From positions 22,653,067 to 22,717,066 of the forward strand of contig NC_056545.1 of assembly GCF_910596095.1 (NCBI RefSeq): DNA of 64,000 nucleotides, given 5' to 3'. The notes beneath the pieces were generated by a model. That model saw only the letters and a list, made by a program, of their open reading frames with translations. It was not told where the DNA came from and made no database searches. The stretch is from Thunnus maccoyii. Taxonomy: Eukaryota; Chordata; Actinopteri; Scombriformes; Scombridae. Positions 1-26,452 of the stretch are shown in pieces. Numbering within the stretch: the stretch's first letter is position 1; every line of letters starts with the position of its first letter. The translations under genes and the position numbers were made by a program.

Positions 1-705
1 AGTACAGTATAGGAAGTAACTAAAATGCATCTTCACTCTCCTTATCATATCGATAACACTATGCACTTAAGACGCTGCTTCAGTATGACTCAGCTTTGCA
101 GAGTTTTTTGTCCAAACAGCCCCATCCTCAGCTAAGGCTGTATCAGCTCTGTATGTGAACTATCTTATAAGTCTGATTTGTATTATCACATTATTATATG
201 TCACTAATGCAGTAAACATACAAGTGTTCCAGTAAATCTATATTTGTTAAGTGAGGTGGATATATTACTGGAGGGTGTACAGTATGAATTACGCTGTTGC
301 AATTTTTGAAGTGACATTTTAAAAGGATATATCCGTCTTTAGGAAGCTATTTTAAACAAGATTCAGGAACAAGACCATGTCTGAGTCTAATTCAATCACC
401 TGTGACCACCTGTATAGGCATGTCTGAACCCCATTCGACCCCTGTTCATCCCCTCACACTCGATCGCTTTTCATCCCACCCCTCGACCCTCAATCATCCC
501 ACTGTACCCGACCCTCATTCAACCCCCCTCAATCCCCTCTGTCATTCACATACAGTCTGTGGTCATTCACGATAAACTATTTTGTGCATACTACACAAAT
601 GGCCTTGTTAGTGAACATGAGGAGAATGTCTGATATTTTGTTGAGTGTTAAATTTCAGTGATTATTAAGGTGATGACAGGACTCTAGGAAGTCACTGCAC
701 CTGTC
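1..705. other. Intergenic DNA, no gene seen
   Basis: No open frame with family resemblance and no splice-bounded exon was found. A C-rich stretch around 410-545 repeats short motifs such as 'cgacccct' and 'tcaatc' imperfectly, but not as a clean tandem array. The right boundary is the start of a paired-end mobile element at 706. Confidence 0.5.
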
Positions 706-1084
706 CAGTTGTGGAAAGTAACTGAGTACATTTACTCAAGTACTGTACTTAAGTACAAATTTGAGGGACCTCTACTTTACTTAAGTATTTCCATTTGATG
801 CGACTTTATATCTCCACTCCACTACATTTCAGAGGGAAATATTATACTTTCTACTCCACTACATTTATGTTGCACATCTGCTGACCGCAACTGTCTACCT
901 AACTAGTCCGCCAGAGATTGATGTCCCCCAGGTCATTGTCACTATTGCTTTAGTTCCACATCTAACAGTAATACTTTCTCTACCAGACTTGGACCCGTTG
1001 ACTATTCTAGCAATTCAATAATTGCTAGAAAACACTAACACTAACAGACATGACACTAAAGAACATAACATCAAATGAACTCAT

Positions 1085-2545
1085 GGCATGAATTTACTAA
1101 TCTCAGATCCATATGCTCACATAAACCACCATCTGTTAATCTGCCCCTCAAGAAAACTGCCAGTGACCCGGAATATGGCACTTTTAAATGTCGGATCTCT
1201 TTTAAACAAGACATTTCTTATTAATGACTTGATTTTAGATAATAATATTGATTGTATGTTTTTAACTGAGACATTGTATGTTTTTTGCTTAACATTGTAA
1301 ATTATTCTCTTCAGATGGGTCTTCCCTACTGCGCTTAGGACTGCCATAGTTAAACCTCTTCTGAAGAGAAGCAATTTGGATGCCTCCATACTTAATAACT
1401 ACACATCAGTATGCATTTTTAAGTAAAAGTTTAGAGAAGCTTGTTTTTTACCAGTTAAATGACTTTATGAACTCTCACAATATTTTTGAAAAGTATCAAT
1501 CTAGTTTTTGGATCAATCATAGTACCTAGACAGCACTAGTTAAGATTATAAATGACCTCTGGTCCAATATGGATATGAAAAAACCCTCCATGTTAGTATT
1601 ACTTGACTTAAGTGCAGCGTTTGATACAATAGATCACCCAATTCTTTTCGACAGACTTCACAGTTTGACTGGCCTCTCTGGTTCTGTTTTTAACTGGTTT
1701 AAATCTTTTCTTACCGATTGAGAATTTTTTGTAACCTTTACAGGCTGCCACGTCATCAGGAGGCACAGCATCAATTTCTAAAGACACACAGCTTTACATT
1801 GCCATGACTCCTGATGACTGAGTGCCAATCGTTGCCCTCGTTGCCCTCAACCATGACAAAACTGAAGTCTTGGTGATTGGTACTGAAGCTCGGAGAGAGA
1901 AACTCAATGTGAAACTGCAAGCACTGACACCAAACCCCTGTCAACAGGTGTAGGCTTTGACTCAGATCTCAGTTTTGAACCCCCACATTGGAAACAAGAA
2001 TGCATTTTATCATTTGAAAACATTGCCAGAGTGCAACTGTTCCTCTCTCAAGCCAATACACTACTGCACGCTTTTGTTAAATGCAGGATTGACTATTGTA
2101 ATGCTCTGCTTTCTGGTCTACCTAAGAAGAATATATCACAACTACAATTGCTTCAGAACTCAGGCTGCACGTGTGTTGATGAAAACCAGAAAGAGAGCAC
2201 ACATTACACCATTTTTAAAGTCTCTGCATTTGCTACCTGTCTGCTTCAGAATTGATTTCAAGATCCTTCTATTGGTTTACAAAGTTCATAATGGTCTTGG
2301 TCCTACCTATCTATCTATCCTATGTGAACCCTCTAGAACCCTCTGTCTTCTGGTAGTGGACTTTTGATTATACCAAAAGTCAGAACAAAAACCTGCGGTG
2401 AGGCATCCTTTTATTACTATGGACAATGTCTCTGGAACAGCCTTCCTGAAGACCCGAGGGCAGCAGAGAGTGTTGATATTTTTAAAAGCAAACTCAAGAC
2501 CTACCTTTTTAGCTTGGCTTTTAATCGAATTTTCCTTTTTTTTTT
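1085..2545 (+). pseudogene. Broken L2-like non-LTR retrotransposon (LINE)
   Basis: Short frames resemble parts of an L2/Maui-type LINE polyprotein. At 1160-1285 a fragment reads like the endonuclease start ('ALLNVGSLLNKTFLINDL' then 'FLTETL'). From about 1310 reverse-transcriptase-like pieces appear ('TALRTAIVKPLLKRSNLD', an 'LLDLSAAFDTIDHP' block near 1600). From 2040 to 2515 comes the C-terminal part ('RVLMKTRKRAHITPFLKSLH', 'LWNSLPEDPRAAESVDIFKS'). Stops and frame changes break the frame throughout, and most of the endonuclease-to-RT span is missing, so the copy is dead. The T-rich tract 2531-2562 follows the C-terminal part. Exact subfamily is not resolved. Confidence 0.75.
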
Positions 2546-2944
2546 CTTTTTTTTTTTTTTTAATTTCTTTATCTGTCTTTTATCTATATGTTTCAGCATG
2601 TTTTACTACTTGGTATATCTTTTATTCTATTTTTATTTTCTCGATTGTTTTCCTTTCTATACACTACTTTTTATTTCTGGTTTTACTTACTTCAACACAT
2701 CTCTTTTATCTTTATCTTTGTTTTCCTTTTCATACCCTACCTTACTTTTAGGGTTTTACTCACTTTAATACATCACCTCTTTTTTTTTTTAGTATTTTAT
2801 TATCTTTTTCACACTTCAATTTTTGTCAATTATTTTAATTTGCTACTCTGAATTTTTACATTTTTATCCTACCTCTATTGTTTCGTCATTGCAAATTCAT
2901 GAGAGTTAAGATTTTCTCAGTTCCTGTTCATAGTAACTTATTTT

Positions 2945-3345
2945 TTTCTACCTTGCTTGGGTGGAGGTGGGGGGGCTTTTTTGGCTTTTCACATCTTACA
3001 AAAAGCAGTGTGTAGTCAGGGTCACATTTCAGAAATCTATGACGTGTTAACAGCTCCACCAAATAGTGATTTTGGTAGAGCTGAGGTGTAGTGGGGGTGC
3101 AGTGGTGGTGGGGCCTTTTTGGCTTTTCACATCTTGAAAAAAGCAGGGTGTAGTCAGCATCATGTTTCAGATGTCTATGAGTTGTTAACAGCTCAACCAA
3201 ATAGTGACTTTTCCCTCTAACTTCTCACATGGTTTCATTTCAATAAATGTTCAAATGATCCAATATTTCACCAAAAATCAAAGATTAGAGAAAAAGTCCA
3301 AAAACTGACAACAGATTTGTGTATCGGAACTTTGTGGGAGCAAAC
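2945..3345 (-). mobile_element. Truncated MITE with a duplicated end segment
   Basis: On the minus strand this matches the MITE at 24112-24433: shared runs include 'catgtgagaagttagaggg' and the stretch that conceptually reads 'ELLTTHRHLK'. The end carrying 'agccaaaaaggttggaaacc' in the other copy occurs twice here, at about 2968-3080 and 3113-3225. The opposite end stops near 3344, before the 'cagtggttcccaac' terminus. It lies inside the 706-3486 element. Confidence 0.7.
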
Positions 3346-3529
3346 CACTACTTTTACTGCAATACTTTAACTAAATCAAGCACTAATACTTATGGACTTT
3401 CATGCAGGACTTTTACTTGTAATGGAGTATTTTTACATTGCTGTATTGGTTCTTTTACTGAAGTAAATGAACTTCTTCCACCACTGCACCTAAGTCTAAG
3501 AAATACAACCAGCTAAATAAGCTTCAGGG

Positions 3530-3600
3530 GTGCTGGTAGGTCTTTATGCTAAGATAAGCTAAGCTAAGCTAACTGCCGACTCATCTAACCTGACAAAGAA
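3530..3600. repeat. Fragment of 'gctaagctaagctaa' teleost repeat
   Basis: The stretch 'tttatgctaagataagctaagctaagctaac' is the core of a short repeat seen widely in fish genomes. A stretch near 58345-58415 ('gagttagatgagaagatc' ... 'gatcttctcatctta') looks like another portion of the same family. Recognition is from memory of the family. Confidence 0.4.
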
Positions 3601-5330
3601 GCCAATGTCAAACTATTCCTTTAACATACATATGATTTGTTTGAAAAGCACTGGCACTGGCCAGCAAATTATTTTGTTTTTTAGTTATAAGGAAATGTTG
3701 GTCACATAATTTAAATGTGCAGAGGGCAGTGGAAACTTAAACACTGTTACAGATTGTCCATGATTAGAAGGTGCAGAGTCCCCAGATTGCCCCAACACAC
3801 CATAATGCAATGGCCCACTTGATAGTCATGTTGAAATTATTTTGACTTGAATATTATTCTTGAAACTTGAAATGTGCAAACAAAATGGCTTCAGCAATTT
3901 TTGTTCGTTTAAAAACTCCTCCCAGACTGTACACAGTTTTTATGCCTTTTGTGAGTCACCAGTTTAGTGAATCAATTAGGAATTAATTAGACAAAACCCC
4001 ACTTTGAGAATGTTTGGAACAAGATAATTAGCAACCTGAGAATACGGTATTACAAGAAAAAGGGCAATGAGGGCAATGTGGTGTAATTATGAGTTTTCAT
4101 TTGACAACCTGAAGAGGAATAAAACAAGAAGCGAGGAGAAGAGCTATTTACAGTAATTCTGAGTCATTCCATCTGAAACACTAAAGCATTTACTCTGACT
4201 TTTGTTCGTACAGTAAGACTCGTGGCAGTTTATCTCTAAGTGGCAGTTCAGAGTGTGAACCATTTCAACACCCTTTTTCAGGCCACTAATACCACAAGAA
4301 TAGGGGAAGTTAGAGATGAAAACACCTCCCATTGGTGTTGAGAAAGAGATTGGTTGATTTTCAACAAGAATTAACTGAATAACTGAATTTCCTATTGCAA
4401 AAATAGCTGAAAAGTCTTAGAACTATGTTAACATATTTTGTGAAATATTTGGTGAAAACTTCCATTAATGACTGAATTAATAAGAAAGGGGAAATACTAT
4501 TTACAAACTGCAGAAAGTAAAATCATTTTATCTTAAGTTCTTTTTCATTTAACATACTAATGATAAAATATCAAAATGATGTTAAATGTTGTTGCACTCA
4601 GATGGCAGGAGCTTGTCGCTGTGGAAATGTGTTATTATTTAGGAAAGGCAGGTGACAAATATGTGACATTCGATGCTTTTTGTTTCCAAGAGGGAAATAA
4701 AAATCCACTCTGGAAGATATTTCAGTGAATACTGTTTACCATTTCAAAAATATTTTGCTGAATAATATCCGAGTGAGGGTCTGAATGCATTTGGATGTCC
4801 TGAATAGTCATGTTTTCTCATCTAGTGAATTAAATTATGTTTGTTTTAAAAAATTCTAGTACATATCTGATAACTTCCTTTGGTAATCTGGAAATAAAAG
4901 CAACCTCCAAGTTACATTTCTTTGAATCGTAGATTAAACATATAAATTACAGATTTGTTCACTACAAAGTAACATGACTTAATGTTGCTTTTATACTCCA
5001 GAAAAGCCAAGTGTCACTGGCCAAACGTTCATTTATGTGAAGAAACTGAAGCATTTTGGAGTTGTTGGTGTTTCCTCCTCATTGCAGACTGAGGGTAAGA
5101 TGCCACCATGTGGCCCATTGCAAGACTGCAGCTACAAGTATGACAGCAGCTTTTTTACCCATAAGGCCAAAACTGGATGTAGAGTATAATTATTGTAATA
5201 CAGAGTTAATGTAAACACATAAATTATACTGGTTTCATATGTCGGTTATTGCAGAAATAGTAGCAACAGTAGCAGAAATAATAGTAGTAAAATGTAGAAA
5301 CAGTCAGGAAAAGAAAAAGCAGTTTAATCA
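3601..5330. other. Intergenic DNA downstream of msn, no gene seen
   Basis: AT-rich, without a recognisable frame or exon on either strand. The short frame at 4144-4332 (minus) has no family resemblance or coding signature. It probably lies beyond the msn transcript end. Confidence 0.45.
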
Positions 5331-7898
5331 GACTTTTATTCACTGGTGAAAGGAAGACTTGAAGCAGAAAGATCTGATGAACAACCTGGGCAAGGCACTC
5401 TCTGTCATTTTAAAAGATTCATTATGATTATGTCCTTTTTGATTCAAGACAAAACGCAGCGCAAAATCTTTTAATAAATTTCTCTTTCACACATGATGAC
5501 TTGAGTTGAAATTACACTTGATTCTTAAAAGAAGGCTGTCGATACACGGTGCTTCAGGTAGTACATATGGTACAGCATTATAAAAGTTATTGTCAAAGGC
5601 AGGGGAAGGCTTCCAAAGTAGCAACAACTGCATTTTTCTATTTCATGGCAGATACAAGAAGTATATGCAGCAATGGGCAAAAATACTGTATATCAAAATG
5701 CATCTTGGTACAAATGACAAATGTTCACTCAATAAGAGACATCAAAATAAAATAAAAAAGAAATATTTATCACTAAAGTACATTCAACTTGCAAAATAGT
5801 GTAAATAAATCTTTCAAACACTAATTTCTAAATATCTATGAACAAGCAAAACCCTTTTCATGTCTTCATGCCAAAATGAAATCTAGAACAATGGCATGAG
5901 GAAGTACATTATGTTCATTTTTTTATGCAAATGTTTTTGTATAGTTCAAGGTGTTTATGATATATATCGCTCAGGGCAGGCGATGAAAGACAATGAAAGG
6001 AATTCCTGCAACGCCTGGCTTTTATAGGTCCAATCACATGCATTAGGGTGTTGCTTGTTCCGTCAGCTCATTATCACAGCGGTGAGCTGTTCAATTAGGT
6101 AAAAACTAATACTGTCTTCAAAATGCTGCTTGTTCTGAACAACAACTGTCATCTTTGACAAGAACTTCTAGAGTTTTATAATACAAAAATATCCTAAACG
6201 GTGTCTTTTTATTTTACACCTTACATCATTTTATCACATCTGAAAAATCCAAATTACAAAATACACAAATGTAATTAAATACATACATTATATCAAAAAT
6301 GCATGCATCTAAGATACTGCCCATCTCGGACAGCGAGTCTGTTTTGACTAATTTTGCAAACTGTAGTTTTCCAGTGCAGGTTGAGTCAAACTATGTTGTT
6401 GCTTTTCTTACCGAGCGTTTATGGTTAAACTGCGATTTTAAGATTTACAGATGAATTTATTGGCATTTGCTCACCAACAAAAGCCAACATGAATGAAACA
6501 TGGTGACAAATTACACTGTGATTCCTTATGCTAAACGGGATTGTTAGGAACTGGTTATATCAATGCAAAAACATTTTATCATCCAGCATCCTCTCTGATG
6601 AGCAGAATTAAATCAGAGGGATTAAACCTCATAAAGGTGCAATTAAATCAACTTCAAATGTCCTTTCCCTTTTTTAATTTGACTGTGAAATTGAATTGAT
6701 GACATTAATTTACACTAAATTTCAGAGAAAGTGATGAATGAAAGTTTCTGTGTAGAAACAGACAACCTGGATGTTGCCACAGCGGTGTTGTATAGCTGTA
6801 TACACCGTGTTGTTACTCTGCAGGTAAAATTTAAACTTTTTCAGTGTATGGAGACTTTAAAACCTTTAGCTAGTGATTGAAATGCTTTACAGAAACCATC
6901 ATAACAAAAAATGCAACTTTGTGGTTAGTATATTTAAATTTTATATTCGCAGATTATTTCAAATATTGAAATGAAGAGTACGCAACTGGATTTCACTGCA
7001 GTCGAAGCACACCTGTTTCCTCCTACGAACACGTTGGATGTACATCTTAGGTTTCTAGGACTATTGTGCCATATTATGTCATCAGTTTGGTGTGCAGTTA
7101 TTCTGCAGATTTTAAAAAAATGTATTTCTCTGAACAATCCCTGTAGTTGTAAGCTGACTAAAAGGTGTTCAGAAAAGCAAAAACAAAAACAGACAAAGAG
7201 ATCTAAATGAAATTGATCTTTAATATTGCTTTGTGAGTGGGTGTAAATACTGTTTGATTTGTAACCGTTGGTAGATTCTGAATACAGTCAAATAAAATGT
7301 AAATTGTAAAATTGCAAAAAATACTGTTCTATTGATGCACCACACAAAAACCTAGGAGTCATAATACACGCATTTCCTTATGTAGATTACAGTGCATTTT
7401 CAAACTACTGGCAATGCATCATGGGAGAAACATTATAGTCTGAAAACTCCAGCTTGCTGCTTGTGTACAGCAGAAATACGTCTACAGGTACAGTTTTCAA
7501 ACTGAAATTTGGATTGGTCTCTGAGCCTTTTATTTGGAAATCATGATACAAAAATGTGACAGAAATATAAAAAGAACTTAAAAATGCTTACTCAATGTGT
7601 CATGAAATGTGGCGTGAGCCCGTTACTAATATGCTACATAAACTCCTTGTGAGGAATGTACTAATAAAATACAGTATGTCCCTTTTCAACCAGTGACTTT
7701 TCTAAATTCGGAGTTAGGAATGATAACAAATGGGTTTTTCCAGATCCATATTTGTACACTGTGCTGTGCTTGTGCAGCCATTTTCATGTTGTGGATCTGA
7801 TTTATTTGGGTACAGAGAAAACAGCTTGAGTGAGGCAGGACTGCAGTCCAGGCAGAAGGGCCCAACGCTGTGGGCTTTTGCAACAGTGAACGCAGACA
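5331..7898 (-). other. msn: Probable msn 3'UTR and downstream DNA
   Basis: This lies directly downstream of the msn stop codon at 7899-7901. No frame resembles a protein. The minus strand has several AATAAA signals (plus-strand 'tttatt' near 7800, 7529, 6455, 6206 and 5335), any of which could end the transcript. The extent is an inference. Confidence 0.4.
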
Positions 7899-22273
<14,375 letters not shown>

Positions 22274-22600
22274 CTTTCCTTTCTTTTACGTCCGGTTCAG
22301 CTTTTATAAAACAGAGTTAGTAAAACAGACGAGCGGTTAGCGAAACCAGAGGAAAACTTTTTCCCATCAGAACAAACGGCGCCGATCAAACGTGACTTTT
22401 AGCTTCAGCACGAGGAGTTGTTTCCAGCCTGACGCTCGTGGGAGTATATTTTTCTTTGTTTCGCCTTAAAGTGAAATGGACTGAAAGCTTGATTTCCTGC
22501 TAACGGTACCCCTGACTGCAAAACCACACCCAGGCCGATGACAGGACAGCAGCCAGCCAGACTGAAAATGAGGGTTCAGGGTAGCAGACTCCGCCTGCAG
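22274..22600 (-). promoter_or_regulatory. msn: msn 5'UTR and probable promoter
   Basis: This is immediately upstream of the msn start codon. CpGs are denser than in the surroundings ('cggcgccgatcaaacgtgac', 'gcgcgcacgcgcac' nearby at 22010-22023). A TATAAAAG-like sequence at about 22296-22303 is too close to the ATG to be the core promoter for this leader. The transcription start cannot be fixed from sequence. Confidence 0.5.
22317..22367 (-). other. Upstream ORF in the msn leader (16 codons)
   Basis: On the minus strand an ATG at 22367 ('TTCTGATGGGA') opens a 16-codon frame (MGKSFPLVSLTARLFY) that stops at 22317-22319, 43 nt before the moesin ATG at 22273. If transcription starts upstream of 22367 it could lower moesin translation. 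Function is inferred from position only. Confidence 0.45.
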
Positions 22601-23889
22601 CAGCTGCATCATCATGGCTGCAGTTCGCCTTTCTCAACCCTCAGCAGCGCTTCACCCTCACAGACACAATAAACACAGCGCCGTAGTCTCATGCTCAAAA
22701 TAATTGCTCTAACTCATGGATCAGAAAAATTCATCATCAGACTATCATTTAAAAACCATTAAGACACGCCTAACATGGGCCCATGGTTATAAAAAGCCTG
22801 CAACATACCTCACAGAATGAAGTAGTAGAAAGTGTTTGTATTAAGTCAATTGGCATTCATTTCAGCTTGAACTTATTGTGTCTTGTTTAGACGGGGCGGC
22901 CATGTGCTTATGATGGCCTATTGCACACACCCTGGCATTGTATGTGGGACCCAGTGGACCAGTGGTTATCATCCATGCATCATTAAAATCTAAGTTGTCA
23001 CTGTGTTTCTTTCTGCACATACTGTATACCACTAAGATCCACTCTGGTTGGCTTCATATAGTTTTTCAGTACAATAGTTTCAGTGCATCTGACTTTGATC
23101 TCTGTGTTCTCTCTGTTACAGACATAAAGGAAGTGAGTGCAATGAACTGTGCATTCCTGTTGTTTAACCCTGAGGAAGAAGAAGATGGTGCAGAGACAGT
23201 GCAGAGATCCTGCAAAGATACTGAACCTGTTCCCCTATAAAAAAAAACAACAAAAAAACCAAAACAAAACACAGGTTTGAACCATATATGACAGTTGCTT
23301 CAGCATGTTACGTTTAAGTAATAACAGGAGATAAGACACAATAATGCATGGAAAAAAGTCATTAACTCTGGGGTAACCTGATCACAATTTCACTTCCGTA
23401 AAGTCAGGTTTTTTAAACGAAAGCAGCACTTGTCAGCTATGAAAGAGGCGTGTCAATTAGTGCTTTAACATGTGAGTTTATCAAGCAGAAAGAGACAGCT
23501 GACAAAGCTCCAAAGATGCCAAATCATCTGTGCGCAAATTGCAAACAAAATGAAATATCACAGGGTAAAACCTGAAAATTATGACATCTTGAGCACAGAC
23601 AAGCTGCAACACATTCACACATAAACAGCAGGAGCCTGAAACTGCTAACTAGTTTTCAGCTTGTATGACCAATGTTGAAGCAGAAATAATAATTTAGTTA
23701 CATCACAGTAAAATCCTTTTCACAAGATGTTACATCACTTGGTATAACTCTATGTATAACATAAATGCAAGGGGCACAGTTATTGTTACCACACACATTA
23801 ACATTGGTGCTGTAATAGTGGGATAATGGAAAACATTTAAGCACTGCTCCACAAACTTCCAGCTAGGCTAAGATGTGGTGACTGGGGCG
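22601..23889. other. Intergenic DNA upstream of msn
   Basis: No exon or recognised repeat. The frames at 22938-23240 (plus) and 23066-23272 (minus) overlap each other and have no family resemblance. Confidence 0.5.
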
Positions 23890-24684
23890 CAGTGGTGGAA
23901 GAAGTATTCAGATCCTTTACTTAAGTAAAAGTACAGCAATGTAAAAAAATACTCCATTACAAGTAAAAGTCTTAGCAGTAGTAGCAGTAAAGTATTAGCA
24001 GTAAAATGTAGCGTGCATCCGTAGCATCAGTGTGTAAGCAGCATGTTATTGTTGTAGCTACTGGAGGTGGAGCTAGTTTGAACTACTTTAGCTAGTTTAG
24101 TCCAGTGGTTCCCAACATAGGGGTCGGGCCCCTCCAAAGGGTCATCAGATAAATCTGAGGCGTCGTCAGATGATTAATGGGAGAGGAGAAGAAGAAGAAA
24201 AAACAAAGTTCTGATACACAAACCTGTTTTCAGTTTTTGGACTTTTTCTTTAATATTTGAGATTTTTGGTGAAATATTGAATAATTTGAACATTTATTGA
24301 AATGAAACCATGTGAGAAGTTTAGAGGGAAAAATCATGGAGTTGTTAACAACTCATAGACATCTGAAATGTGACCCCGATTACACACTGCTTTATGTAAG
24401 ACGTCAAAAGCCAAAAAGGTTGGAAACCACTGGTTTCATCTTTAACAATATGTTGTATTTTAAAAGCTTATTATATTATCCATTGTGTCAATTCTTCATC
24501 TGAAAAGTAACTCAAGCTGTCGAATAAATGTAGTGGAGTAGAAAGTACAATATTCCCCCATGAAATGTAAGTATGTAGTATAAAGTAGCATCAAATAGAA
24601 ATACTCAAGTAAAGTACAAGTACCCCAAGTACTGTACTTAAGTACTGTACTTGAGTAAATGTACTTAGTTACTTTCCACCACTG
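23890..24684 (+). mobile_element. Non-autonomous DNA element with inverted ends
   Basis: It starts 'cagtggtggaagaagtattc' and ends 'actttccaccactg', the same end pair as the 706-3486 element but opposite in orientation. The 8-bp flanks are 'ctggggcg' and 'ccaggatg'; they differ only by transitions at four positions, so a decayed target duplication is possible but weak. It carries another MITE at 24112-24433. No transposase frame is present. Confidence 0.75.
24112..24433 (+). mobile_element. MITE nested in the 23.9-24.7 kb element
   Basis: It starts 'cagtggttcccaacat' and ends 'aaggttggaaaccactg', giving short inverted ends (cagtggtt / aaccactg). The interior ('catgtgagaagtttagagg', 'gtgaccccgattacacactg') is shared with the truncated copy at 2945-3345. 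The frame at 24312-24503 comes from this repeat and is not a gene. Confidence 0.75.
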
Positions 24685-26452
24685 CCAGGATGGCAATGGA
24701 ATATGTGCCCACTCATGCCATGCAGAGGAGTAAGTATTCTGGAAAGTCCACTGGCATCAGGACGGATAAGCTTCTTCAGAGGTTGACCCTGACCTCTCAG
24801 GATAACTTTGTTCTTACTGGAATTTACCTCGCTGCATCAGAGTTTTGGCTGGAAAGACACAACCTCGGGCATGTGGACTTTTAGTGTTCACCAGACAGAG
24901 CAGGATGACTCATCACTGCTCAGTGCACCAAAACATGTCTTCTTTGTACTACTTCACACACAAAAGTACATTCTTGATGCTCTGAAACTTCAGTGGTAGC
25001 ATCCGTCTCTGAATGGCACTTCCTGCTCACTCACACAAGACTGAGAATGTGCGGTCAACACATTCAGTTTCCTGTCGTTTTCTCTTTGCAGCTCAAATCA
25101 TTTCTGGTCATTAGAGTTGAGAGGCAGACATTTCTCTCCACAGTTGCCTCTAGCTTAAGATGTCTTAATCTCTGCTTCCCCTCTTTGGTTGAGTTGACAG
25201 TAGCTTTGTGTGCTGTGTATATTTAGTTTTTATATGAACTGCATAAACTACAATTGGCCCCCCTCAGCCCCATCACTCATTTCCCTAATTTACAGCAGTC
25301 ATATTCCTCCCAAGATATTTCTGTTGCTCTTGTGTAACTTTGCAGATATTACAGTACAGAAAATGACAGTGTAGAAGCTGTATGTGGCCTGCTAGTGCAG
25401 GTTATTAGCCTTGTTTTAAATTATGCATCTCACTTAGACAAGTGTTGTAACTAAAAAAACCCGCAGGATATGCCTATTTAAAACATGGTAGTTATATTTA
25501 ACCCCTCTATAATTCATTTAATTAATTCAAGTTCTGATCAGACCTTCATCTCCGAGTATGGCCTCCTAACAAAGATATTAGTTTTATAAAAGTGTTCACT
25601 TGACAATTGCGTGTATTCTATTAGAATACACGCAAAAACAAGTTATTGCTGAATGTACACTAGTAGAAATTATGACAGCATTCAAGTTTTAAGCTCTGAA
25701 AGCTGACTGACTTGGGGAAAAAACTAGACTACCTGAAAGAGTCCCTGGACACTGGCCAACGAGGAGTGAGCACAGAACGGAGACGTCAGTGCCTTTGCAT
25801 GTTGACTCATCCCTATACTCCCATGGCGGGATGACCTCCTGCAATCTGAACTCCCTGAACATGACGCTTACTGCAGCCAAATCAAAGGCAAGATGGTGTG
25901 TAATTCCTCTGAATCAGAGTGTGCGCGGATTAAAATTGTGTCAGAATCTATCAGCTAGACCTTGAATGAACCACAGTCTCTTCATTGTGCCTTTTATTTA
26001 TGATACACAGTACTGTAAGTGGTGTCAAAGAAGAACAAAGTAGAAGAAAGTATTTGTGAGTTTAGGGACTGTAAAGTTTTAATGACTTTTAAATCAAAAT
26101 ACACATCACATTTTTTGTAGAGGGTTACTTGTTGCCTCTGTGGTGTTTTATAGAAAAGTTTGGGGTTAAATATTAAAAATTAAAAAGAGTTTTGATGCAG
26201 CATACAGCAGATGTACAGAACTACATCCACTCAGATTGAACCATATTAATCAAATTTACAGCCCTGCAGTTATTCAGGAATTCAGTGTTATCTCAAAGTC
26301 ACTACACATTTATATAGATGATGTTACTACTGAGGAATCAGATTTTCAGGAATCTGACTTGAATTTTGTCTCTTACTGAAAATTGCAGAAGCACTTAAGA
26401 ATTTAATGTCAACATTTAACCTTCATTGAGATAGTGTCAACAGATGAGATCA
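24685..26452. other. Intergenic DNA, one perfect small inverted repeat
   Basis: No exon or frame with family resemblance. It includes the hairpin-forming repeat at 25607-25635. Confidence 0.5.
25607..25635. repeat. Perfect inverted repeat, 14-nt arms
   Basis: The arms 'ttgcgtgtattcta' and 'tagaatacacgcaa' are exact complements separated by one base. No T tract or gene next to it suggests a terminator or other defined role. Confidence 0.85.

Larger units (their letters stand above)
706..3486. mobile_element. Composite DNA-transposon-like element with inverted ends
   Basis: The left end starts 'cagttgtggaaagtaac' and the right end finishes 'cttcttccaccactg', the inverted-end pair of a very common teleost non-autonomous element (the 'ttacttaagtaaa' class, usually placed near hAT). 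The eight bases outside each end, 'cacctgtc' at 698-705 and 'cacctaag' at 3487-3494, share their first five bases, which could be a decayed 8-bp target duplication. The interior holds an L2-like LINE remnant and a truncated MITE. Against the second copy at 23.9 kb this one is inverted. Class assignment is from family knowledge; the ends are seen directly. Confidence 0.7.

Noticed and set aside
2364..2851. Overlapping Phe/Leu-rich frames suggestive of membrane proteins
   Set aside because: They arise from a T-rich stretch after the LINE C-terminal remnant, with no start context or family resemblance.
2928..3200. Open frame whose peptide ('ELLTTHRHLK') recurs in the frame at 24312-24503
   Set aside because: Both frames come from the same MITE; the shared peptide reflects shared repeat DNA, not a conserved protein.
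22293..22304. TATAAAAG sequence as the msn core promoter
   Set aside because: It is only about 25 nt from the start codon, so it would place transcription at or after the ATG.
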